Of a stretch of 64,000 nucleotides of DNA, positions 56,001-64,000 are shown piece after piece. The stretch spans positions 166,686,709 to 166,750,708 of the forward strand of contig CM076997.1 of assembly GCA_039090855.1 (NCBI GenBank), written 5' to 3'. A program made the position numbers and the translations under genes. The stretch comes from Macrothele yani (taxonomy: Eukaryota > Arthropoda > Arachnida > Araneae > Macrothelidae). The notes below the pieces were generated by a model. It ran no database searches and was not told where the DNA came from. It saw nothing but the letters and a program-made list of their open reading frames with translations. Each line of letters opens with the position of its first letter. Positions within the stretch are counted from its first letter, which is position 1.

Positions 56001-56790
56001 GCGTCATCGACCGTTCCCGAGGTCACCACAGCTGGAGTAATAATCGCTGAAGCCGTGAATGTGTCCCACTTGGCACGATCAATATTCCATCTAGCAGGGC
56101 GAGTAGGGTAACGGTACCCGCCACCCGCGAGACGGAGAAAGATGGGAAAGTGATCGCTGCCAAGGGGATCACCAGACACGCTCCAGGACCAGTCAGGATA
56201 TAAAGATGGTGAACTCAGAGACAGATCAATGGCTGAGTACGAGCGGGTGGGTTCATGAAAGTAAGTAGTAACTCCGGTGTTGTGGAGACAGAGGGACGTG
56301 TTGAGAGAAGGGACTCAACAACACGGCCCCTGGAGTCTCGAGTTGTAGAACCCCACAACGGATTGTGAGCATTAAAATCTCCTAAGATGAAGAAAGGAGG
56401 CGGCAGTTGGTCAACTAAATCTTCCAGATCCGAAAGGCTTACAGCTTCATCTGGCGGTATGTAGAGGGAACACACCGTGAACAGTGTGTGCACAGAAAGT
56501 CGCACTGCCACTGCCTGCAAAGTCGTCCGAAGGGCAACTGCAGCGACAGGAATACCATGAGGAACCACGACGGCCACCCCACCGCAGGCAATAACGCCAT
56601 CCAGGTGAACATGGCGGAAAAGAGAATATCTCCGCAACGAAGGAGTGTCCGTCGTGCGAAGCTTTGTCTCTTGGAGACACACGCACACAGGTGTGTGCGA
56701 AGACAGTAAACCTTTCAAATCATCAATGCGTGATCGCAGACCTCGGCAATTCCACTGAATGAGCGTGGCCAGAATGAAAAATGTAACGAA
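53056..56790 (-). pseudogene. I-like element ORF2 polyprotein pseudogene (EN-RT-RNase H)
   Basis: APE-type endonuclease: IQWNCRGLRSRIDDL (about 56765), CLQETKL, FILGDFNAHNPLWGS, then after a shift near 56305 SDHFPIF (about 56160). A shift near 55362 precedes the RT: NYRPIAMTSCLCKVLERI, FFDMEKAYDRTW, QGVPQGSILSVTLF and YVDD (54759-54770). A shift near 54605 precedes the thumb region and RNase H: FTDGSKS, FSAEMRAVHLAL, CSDSQSV and WVPGHVGIRGNELAD (about 53900-53500). A last shift near 53440 leads to a C-terminal Cys/His motif (RIGHCRFTHRFLLCG, CEACDCRLTVLHVLCTC). The enzyme nicks DNA and reverse-transcribes in place. All catalytic motifs survive; only the frames are broken. Confidence 0.9.
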
Positions 56791-56810
56791 AGAAGGAAAA
56801 AGACAGACGA

Positions 56811-58012
56811 CTAGAACGTCTCACTGTCGTCCATCACCTCCAACCCATCGGCAGTGTCTGGAGGTAACACAGGGCTGTGTTTACCCCCTGTGTTGAGAGG
56901 CTGTTTTTGCTTGCTCTGTTTCGGGGATGATGAGCCGGGTCTCACCTTTTCTGGCTTCTTCTTTGCAGTGCCCTGGGTCCCTGTGCTGGTAGATGGTTTC
57001 GGCGTAGCAGGTTTAGGCGACGATGTAGATGTCGCCTTGGATGCAATGCGGCGAGACTGCAGCGCTGCCATTCCAGCAGCGACGATGTCCTCAAAATCAT
57101 AAGGACAACGCGCCGGGATGGCCGCCTCAGTCTGAACCGCAACAGTAGCCTTCTGCACCACAACCGAGGCATAGGAGCGTCGGCCGGATGGAAGAGGAGC
57201 TATCCGCCGCCTGGCCTCAGGGTAGGAAAGATGTTCAGTGGTCTTCAGGCGCTGGATAGCCTGCTCCTCGATCCACTTGGGACACTGCTTAGAAGACGCA
57301 GAGTGGGAACCCTCACAATTCACACAGTGATCCACCTCAGCGGAGCAGTCCGCCAAAGAGTGTTCAGCTGAACCACAGCGCCCACACTTTGCTACATTAC
57401 GGCAAGACTGCTGGGAGTGACCGTAATGCTGGCACTTGAAACATCTCAGGGGTTCGGGATGTAGGGCCGAACATCGAGACGCAAGTACCCCGCCTTGATG
57501 GAAGTTGGCAGGGTAGGTGAGTCAAAGGTCAGGACGATGTTCCGGGAGGGAATAGACTTCCCATCCCGCCTGAAAAGGATACGCCGAACCCCAGTGACAT
57601 GTTGGTCCCCGAGTTCAACCAACAATTCCTCATCACTGCATTCGAGCAGGTCGCGGGAGTTGACCACACCGCGAGAGGAATTGAGGTAGCCATGGGGTGA
57701 GATCTGCACAGGAATGTCCAGCAGAACGGTCGTCTCCAGCAGGGTGGCACTGTGACGTGGATGAGATGTCTCCACAAGAAGATCCCCTGACGGGAGCTTC
57801 TTAACACTCTTCGGAGAGCCCGCAACGGCCTGAAGAGCCTTATTAATCCAGAAAGGACTCTTCGAACTGAGAGACTGAGCCGGATCAACTGAATGAATCA
57901 GAAGAAACAGAGCATTGCAATTCGTAGTTAGTAGTTTCTTAGTGGAGGAGGGCGACCCGTCCTCCACACGGCGCTTCAAATTTACAGCGTGGGAAACACT
58001 TTGTGTTGCCAT
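56811..58012 (-). pseudogene. I-like element ORF1 (gag-like) pseudogene with CCHC knuckles
   Basis: Starts at the ATG at 58012 (MATQSVSHAVNLKRRVEDG). The first frame runs to 57446, ending LRLDVRPYIPNP. A one-base loss there shifts the frame. The following frame carries CFKCQHYGHSQQSC, CGRCGSAEHSLADC and CVNCEGSHSASSKQC, three Cys/His knuckles near 57440-57290, then a Pro/Ser/Lys-rich tail to 56811. ORF1 proteins of this type bind the element RNA and package it for retrotransposition. About 400 codons in all, the normal size. Confidence 0.85.
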
Positions 58013-58817
58013 GAGGGAGAAAAAAGATTCGTCCGCCAACCTCCCCACCCACAACCGAGCCCAACGAGGGAGAACCGGAGGTCCGCAAGCCCAAGAGGAC
58101 GCAGGACACGGCTCTAGGGATAGTCAGCGGATATAGCAAGTTGGTAGGGCAGACACACGCTCAGCGTGCACCCAGACTTTCCCGTGCCCGGAGAACACCC
58201 CTTTGGCATGCCCACCCTACTCCCCAACTCACCCAGCCGAACAGAACGACAAGCCGCTAGAAGACCGGACGCAACTCGGCCACAGACTTCCTGACCAGGA
58301 GTGGGTTAGCTCCCGGCCTCCCGTTTAGGATGAAGCAGAGGGCAAAGAGGAGTGTTGGCAGCTGGAGACACTACAACCCGGCCCCCAAAGACCTCAGCCT
58401 CCAGCATCCTCATTTCCACCTGTACGGGTCACCGCACACGGCAAACATGCAGGTAGGTCTAAGCTAACCAGCACCGGAAAAACAGAAAATGTAACATAAA
58501 AGAGAAAAGACAGGGAAAAGAACGAGGAACAAAACCCGGAGCTGGCGCCTCATCACAACCTCAGCAGCCTACAACTGAGGCGGGTACATGTCAAAAGATG
58601 AACATAAGACGAAAAAAGCAAAACAATAAGAGAAAATCGGCTCGGGCCGTGGGGACGCCATCCCCATCAGCTGGATGAACAGCCGTCCCTTCGGTGATGT
58701 AATCGTCAAAGCCGCAGAGGCAAGAGAAACCGTCACAAGGTTAGCTCGGGCCGTGGGGGCGCCGCTCCCCAAATAACTGGAAAACCAGTTATCCCCGTGC
58801 GGGGGCGCACGTAAGGT

Positions 58818-59780
58818 AACTTCTGTCTTGTACGCCACACGTAATGTACGAAAATATTCATTATGCGTTTTCTTTAATGTTTCCAGATATTTCACATTTA
58901 TTCGTTATTCATTTCTTGCACACAACATTTTTCCAAAGCGCAGCATACAAAGCGCAGCTTTACGGTGTATATGACCTTGTTATCTCCTTAGTTATTATTT
59001 CAGTCGTTGAAAAACAGTGATTTTTGAGAACTTGAGTCTTTCAAAAACAATTACAGCCGGAGAAATTGTTGTAATGGGTTGCATTACCTAACCTTAAGCA
59101 TTTTGGAATACCATCATGGCAGGACGAACTGAGGTTTTGCACAAATATGCCAATCTACGCAGTGAAAATGATATGTGAGGCTCCCAACACGATAATCCTG
59201 TATTGTACAGAAGGAACAGCCCCTACGCCTAAACAATGTAACACAATGAAGAGATTAATATCGACTTAACAAAAATGTGGTACCGATTGTATCAGTGGGG
59301 TCACATGATGGTGATATCGTAAAAGCAATTTTCATTGATAGTTCATTTTCTTAAATTATCCGAGTGCTAAGCAACGTATAAATCATTTTCCTTAATATTT
59401 TGCATCGTGAGGGATTTCAAAATCCTTTTCTAAATCTCAGAGCGTACCCATAGATTTCCGGATCATTTCTTTTCAATTTTCAAATTCAGCAGTGAATTTA
59501 TAATTATTTTTTTAATTTTTGTAGCATCCCTTTTGGTCTTTGCACAATTTTTTGGACATGAGCGTTTCCCGTGGTTGTTTTGTTGAAATAGCGCAGATAC
59601 ATTTAAATTATATCTTCTTTCAAGCTTCAACTGACGTGTAAACACATTTTTTCTATTCGTCTTTTCCAGGGAAAAACACACATGGGAGAATAGACCGGAA
59701 GAAAGTGAAGCACTGTTTATGTGTCTCTTTCTTTCAGTTTAGATTGCTTTTTTTTTGTTTTTTTTTACTTTGTTTTGACA
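58818..59780. other. Intronic sequence, no gene seen
   Basis: Ordinary AT-rich intron between the I-like element and the inverted repeat ahead of the next exon. Confidence 0.55.
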
Positions 59781-59788
59781 TAGAAATT

Positions 59789-59844
59789 CTTAAATCCAAA
59801 CAGCGCCAAAAATCGAAATGTTTTAGGCGCTGTTTGGATTTAAG
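59789..59844. repeat. 19-bp inverted repeat just upstream of the exon acceptor
   Basis: Arms CTTAAATCCAAACAGCGCC (59789-59807) and its exact complement (59826-59844) enclose an 18-nt loop. The loop string AAAATCGAAATGTTTT has a near copy just after the right arm. Confidence 0.95.
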
Positions 59845-59899
59845 TGCCAAACATCGAAATGTTTTGAAGTCTATTTATATGTTCTTATTTTCCTAACAG

Positions 59900-59998
59900 A
59901 TCCTCCGACTGCTCCAGCGTTACGTTTAGTGTCAGCTACTTCATCGTCTATTCACTTAGCGTGGGATCTCAGTGAAGAACTCTACAATCCTATATCAG
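59900..59998 (+). CDS. Dscam-like cell-adhesion protein, next FN3 exon
   Basis: A 99-nt exon with an acceptor TCTATTTATATGTTCTTATTTTCCTAACAG-type tract (AG at 59898-59899) and a donor GTAAGA at 59999. Phase 1 in and out. Joined to the upstream exon it reads on as DPPTAPALRLVSATSSSIHLAW, the linker and first strands of the next FN3 domain, ending NPISG. In Dscam proteins the same DPP linker follows the AFN-KGAGP-SE domain, which supports both the assignment and the intron. The rest of this domain must lie beyond 64000. Confidence 0.82.
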
Positions 59999-60264
59999 GT
60001 AAGATTAGTCATGCATACATACACACACGCTTGTATATTTATGAAAGTCCCTCTTTTTTTTAAAAAAATGTATTGACAAATGAATTGCATGTTCGGGTAA
60101 GCTATGAATGTATGCTGGGTCTCGCAGTCAAATTCTTATAACTACCGAACATGTTATGATGCATAATATCGCGATAGGTGCCGTTACAGCTGAGTGAATT
60201 AGTACAGATTCTGTGGAGCCATTGCAAGCAATAAAACCTTCTATTTCCATGTCTTTATTTATAG

Positions 60265-60640
60265 TATTTCTTTTATCGACACGGGGTTTCGAACCTACAT
60301 CTTCCTACACTATAGCGGCTGTTCACCTAATTAAATTACGCCGACAGTATTATCGCTGCTTTATTGTCCATTTAACTCATACTTCTCATCGTCCTTCCCC
60401 CCTCGAGAAAGGCGGGGCACAAAATGGCTCATCAAATCTTGGGTCAGCTGACAGCAACACTCGGAGACTATTTCATTGCAAATCTCTTTAGTGTTTATTT
60501 GCGTACGTTGTACGGAAGAACTATCACCCAATATTTTTAAGTTCACACGTCCAGGACATTCTGTTTGTTTAGGCACCAACATAACATTTCTTCCGCCGGC
60601 AGTGGGTTTCGAGCCAGCGTCTCTATAGCTCGTTCTTTAT
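60265..60640 (-). mobile_element. Possible tRNA-derived SINE, family C
   Basis: The minus strand has a tRNA-like stretch with B box GGTTCGAAACCCC (about 60283-60297) and an A-box-like GTAATTTAATTAGGTGAAC (about 60328-60346). A second B-box-like GGCTCGAAACCCAC lies near 60606-60618. Both suggest tRNA-related repeats, perhaps two head-to-tail insertions. No full second copy is in the window. Confidence 0.4.
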
Positions 60641-60879
60641 GGGACTTCTTGTTATGAGATAACACAAAATGTTACATAAAAGCTGATAGGTTTTGAGACG
60701 AACGCAAGGCAGGACACAATAAGAGCATCTGAGCAACAAATTAAAAAAAATCAGGTTTCGAAAATCAAGTAACTAAATACTGCAACGATTCATTTGATTT
60801 AATGTCAAGATGCAATAGTATGGTGAAACGTGGCAGAATAATTATCTCAAAAAATTCTAAAAATGGCGTTATTAAAAAC

Positions 60880-62190
60880 TTCCAAATGATATCGTAAAAT
60901 CAATTTAAAATAAGAGGTACTTCCTAATGATACCGCGAAACTAATTTGAAATACTTCCAAATGGTTTCGTAAAACCAATTTAAAATTATTTCAAATGATA
61001 CCGTAAGCTCTACTCATGGTAAGAAACTTGCTGTTAACGCACGATGTACAAACTTGCTGAATTGTTCCAGTTATAGGCAAACTTTAATAACTAAAAACAC
61101 ACAAGTTAAAATATATTTTCATGGTTAAAAAGACATTAGTATTTTCGTGCTCGCTACGAGCACATCATCAGATGAAAGACAAGTTGGAATTCCAGAAAAC
61201 ACAAATATAGCTGGGTACTTAGAAGTACCCAGCTATATTTCCCAGACCTGGAAAACTTTACGGTCCTCGATTCCTGTTTCTACCTCTTACATCGCAGACT
61301 CTGCCCATCATTAATAGAACTCTATAGGCCTCTATTTGCTCACATTACGTACGAGCAAGTGAACGTTTTTGTATTTATTTACTCATTGAGAACGTTTGGC
61401 AACGGCACCCATACATAAATATGTTTTCGGGAACTCCAACTTGTCTTTCATCTGATGATGTGCTCGTAGCGAGCACGAAAGTACTAATGTCTTTTTAACC
61501 ATGTAAATATATTTTAACTTGCGTGTGTTTTTAGTTATTAAAGTTTGCCTATAACTGAAACCATGCAGCAAATTTGTACATCGTGCGTTAACAGCAAGTT
61601 TCTTACCCTGAGTAGTCTATGTGGCACGAAAACCTTGTTTCATTATCAACCGTAAACTCAATTTCAAATTCTTCTAAATGATATCGTAAAACCAATCAGA
61701 AATACTCTTCCAAATGGTTTCGTAAAACCAATTTCAAATTCTTCCAAATGGTATCGTAAAACCGATTTAAAATTATTCCAAATTATATCGTAAATACAAT
61801 TTAAAATACTTCCAAATGATATCTTAAAACCAAATTGAAATACAAGGTACTTCCAAACGATATCGTAAAACCAACTTAAAATACGAGGTACTACTTCCGA
61901 ATGATATGGTAAAACCAATTTAAAATATGAGGCCCTTCCAAATGATATCGTAAAATCAATTTAAAATACGTGATACTTCCAAATGATATGGTAAAACCAA
62001 TTTAAGATATTTTCAAATGATTTCGTAAAGCCAATTTAAAATTCTTCCAAATGATATCGTAAAACCAATTTAAAATACTTCTAAATGGTTTCGTCAAACC
62101 AATTTAAAATTCTTTCAAATGGTATCGTAAAACCAAATTAAAATACTTCCGAATGGTGTCGTAAAGCAAACTTAAAATTCTTCCAAAATA
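60880..62190. repeat. About 35-bp minisatellite, split by a foldback element
   Basis: Units of the type CTTCCAAATGATATCGTAAAACCAATTTAAAATA, 30-50 bp each, occupy 60880-61010 and 61655-62190. Some carry GGTTTCGT or an extra AGGTACTA insert. Long open frames across it are a by-product of repetition. Confidence 0.9.
61011..61614. mobile_element. 604-bp foldback/MITE-like element inside the minisatellite
   Basis: Starts TACTCATGGTAAGAAACTTG and ends with the near complement. The arms are about 198 bp each (61011-61208, 61417-61614) with a 208-bp centre. Each arm also contains the hairpin GTGCTCG-CTA-CGAGCAC. A further perfect hairpin, ATAGCTGGGTACTT-AG-AAGTACCCAGCTAT, sits at about 61208-61237. 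There is no coding capacity, so it would be moved by another element's transposase. Confidence 0.88.
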
Positions 62191-62214
62191 GTTCAAGTCG
62201 CCTCAACAGCTTGT

Positions 62215-62345
62215 GTTAGCTTCAGCTTGACCCACAGCGCCGGCTCCACTGTTCCTGACGCAAGTGTCCCTAAATTATGGACGAACTATAACTTGTATCT
62301 CTAAGAGTTGTTTGGGGCGGTAGTTTACTTTCCCCCTTCCGAAAA
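62215..62345 (+). mobile_element. tRNA-derived SINE, family A, 3' fragment
   Basis: GGCTCCACTGTTCCTGACGCAAGTG, TCCCTAAATTATGGACG and AGAGTTGTTTGGGGCGGTAG follow the order of the family A body; the tRNA-like head is missing. Confidence 0.5.
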
Positions 62346-64000
62346 AAAAACTAGCCTCTGTAAGCCAGAAACAAAAAAACTTTAAGTAAGCATGGAAGCA
62401 GAAGATGCAATTGCCATCATAATTTGGCGATTTCTGAGTTAATCGGTATTTTAATAGAGTTAAGTATTAATACATAACCGGACATTAATCACTAAATTTT
62501 CCGACAGTTGATCTCAACAGAAGTGCTTATTCTCCTTATTAAATTTCACAAGCATTCTAAATTTTTTCTATGTTTAATGGGATCAATTATTATGAAAGAA
62601 AAGACTTGGCATCATTGAGCGCAGCTGTTTCTAAAACTCCAGCAAGAAAACCTTCGACTGGTAAAGGACGGAAGGAACTGACCCCGCAAAGCGCTATGCT
62701 GCCTTTTATTAAATTAAAACGGATCGAAAAGAGCGGAAAAGTTTTCCCTTCCTGAAAGAAGGAAATACAGAATTCGGATATTGAAAGAACTGCATTCCAT
62801 TTCTAATGACACGACGTGACGTTGCGGCAGATATTTAAAAATATGGTTTCTTAATGCACGCGTGAGAAGGGAAAACGAAAGAAACAAATGGGACGGCTAA
62901 AGAAAAATGATACGGCAGATAAGGTTTTGAATTCCGACGAATAGGGAAAATGCATTTTAACAAGTTTTACAGTTTTTTTCCTTCCATCTCTTATTCCTTG
63001 AAACCAGATTCCATGCAACAGAAAACGAACACTACACTCATTTTTTGAGGACACAAAATCCAATTTGCTTTTTCGGGAATCCCGCGCCGTGAGTAGTGAT
63101 AATGCATCTTTTCTTTATGAAAGACCCATGAAGATCTTTTTGAGACTGTTTCTGATGTAATAGCTTCCTTAGAAAACGAAGGAACCCAATTCATAACGGA
63201 GGGGAAAAAATCTGTATTCGATGGAATTTAATGGCAAAGATGAAATGGAGAAGTTTATTTATGAATTACCTTTTTTTTATATTTTCTTCAGCTTTCCTCA
63301 GCCTCTGGAATTCTATTTACTTTTTCGATCCGTACCTTCAAACCTGAAATGACTTCAAATATAATGAAACAAAGTTCACAACTTACAAGGAATCATTAAT
63401 ATTCATCATGTGATAGAATATGACTAATACTGGTGTTTCGCTTATACCCGTTCCATTGTCGGTTGGAAAACAGCGCATGATTTCTTTGGTTCATCAAATC
63501 GAAGATTTTCAGTCTCTATTTTTTTGCTATAGGGAACCTTTAATCAACAACTCCGGCATTATTTTGAGAACTCTCAGGCTCTGCTTTTCGAACAAGCGTT
63601 TAGATCCTGGATCTCCAATTTTTTCGAAAGCTGGTACTGGTGTATAAGACATCTGTTTCCCTTAGTAAAATGCACTAATACCTAACATTTCTGTTTTTCT
63701 ATATTTCGAGGGCTCTGAGCTTGTAAAATGTAGAAAGGGAGCGAGAAAATTTGTCACCATATCTGCGAAATTCTCAATTCTACATTACAGAATGTCTTTC
63801 AGTCATTAAGCTGGGAAGAGAAAGTAATAAAAATAAATCGTGTTTGTCTAACCCACCTTCGTTTTGCTGCCGACATCCCAATTTTTGGAAAAATACCCTC
63901 AGTACTACAGTATGTGTGATCCAAGAACTGGCTAACAAAACTAAAAGAACTGGGACAATACAAATTTGGAAGATGTAAATCCTAATAAAACGCTGAAATC
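62346..64000. other. Intronic sequence, no gene seen
   Basis: No exon continuing the FN3 domain was recognised. The short open frames lack motifs. Confidence 0.55.

Larger units (their letters stand above)
52891..58804 (-). mobile_element. Full-length I-like non-LTR retrotransposon (5.9 kb)
   Basis: Flanked by a perfect 13-bp target duplication GCGCACGTAAGGT (52878-52890 and 58805-58817). On the minus strand it runs 5' UTR, ORF1 with CCHC zinc knuckles, and ORF2 with endonuclease, RT, RNase H and a terminal Cys/His motif. A 3' tail of (AACC)n follows. RNase H plus this gene order places it in the I/Jockey-type superfamily. Coding frames hold at least four frameshifts, so this copy is inactive, but the exact target duplication implies a fairly recent insertion. 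Confidence 0.93.
11323..59899 (+). other. Giant intron of the Dscam-like gene (48,577 bp)
   Basis: Bounded by a GT donor at 11323 and an AG acceptor at 59898-59899 (TTATTTTCCTAACAG). The flanking exons have matching phase 1, and the frame reads continuously from LEY into DPPTAP across the junction. No intervening FN3 or Ig exon was recognised, though a short skipped exon could be missed. Most of its length is transposon, SINE or tandem-repeat sequence. Confidence 0.8.

Noticed and set aside
53134..56111. Plus-strand open frames across the I-like element
   Set aside because: They lie opposite the EN-RT-RNase H frames and show no motifs.
61664..61918. 84-codon minus-strand frame with repeated WFYDIVWK-type peptide
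   Set aside because: It is a translation of the 35-bp minisatellite.
62570..62755. Possible continuation exon of the Dscam-like gene
   Set aside because: The Lys/Ser-rich peptide does not resemble FN3 strands and no phase-1 acceptor fits.

Overview
The window reads as arthropod nuclear DNA, quite possibly chelicerate. It is AT-rich and intron-dominated, with Tc1/mariner elements, Penelope-like, RTE-like, I-like and L1/Tx1-like retroelements and several tRNA-derived SINEs. No bacterial gene organisation is present. The only host gene I can support is a Dscam-like cell-adhesion gene on the + strand. It shows as two coding exons of fibronectin type III (FN3) sequence, at 11088-11322 and 59900-59998. 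Their splice phases match (phase 1 to phase 1) and the reading frame runs from one into the other, so the 48,577 bp between them is one intron. Positions 1-11087 and 59999-64000 are the neighbouring introns.

Layout. 1-11 kb: two decayed Tc1-like elements (1-1048 and 3014-4169), SINEs and small duplications. 11.1-11.3 kb: FN3 exon. 11.5-16.8 kb: an RTE 3' end, a Tc1-like element, a decayed IS630-type transposon and a Penelope-like element with an EN-like GIY-YIG remnant. 19.4-29.2 kb: a foldback element split by a 9.09 kb inverted-repeat element (19478-28565). 29.6-34.2 kb: another Tc1-like element, then a 41-bp minisatellite split by a 2.7 kb DNA transposon. 35.4-37.8 kb: SINEs and a complete but dead mariner. 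39.7-40.2 kb: a 78-bp minisatellite. 40.4-48.5 kb: nested and abutting Tc1-like elements, an L1/Tx1-like retroposon and RTE fragments. 51.4-52.8 kb: a mariner remnant and SINEs. 52.9-58.8 kb: a full-length I-like non-LTR retrotransposon with a 13-bp target-site duplication. 59.9 kb: second FN3 exon. 60.3-62.4 kb: a SINE and a minisatellite split by a 604-bp foldback element.

The most unusual object is the element at 19478-28565. It has inverted arms of about 2.67 kb each, a 6-bp target duplication (AGTAAT) and AG...CT ends. Its core carries a frameshifted AlkB-like 2-oxoglutarate/Fe(II) dioxygenase and an intact 321-codon gene with a PC4-like single-strand-DNA-binding domain and a C2HC zinc motif. 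I see no transposase, integrase, polymerase or capsid gene in it. The ends recall Maverick/Polinton-type integration, but the contents fit no element class I can name. The insertion is independently verified, because removing the element and one AGTAAT copy rebuilds the left arm of the interrupted foldback element.

Almost every other mobile element shows coding damage (frameshifts, stops, lost catalytic residues). The intron therefore looks like an accumulating graveyard whose nesting gives a relative insertion order. Coordinates of decayed elements without clear termini are approximate.
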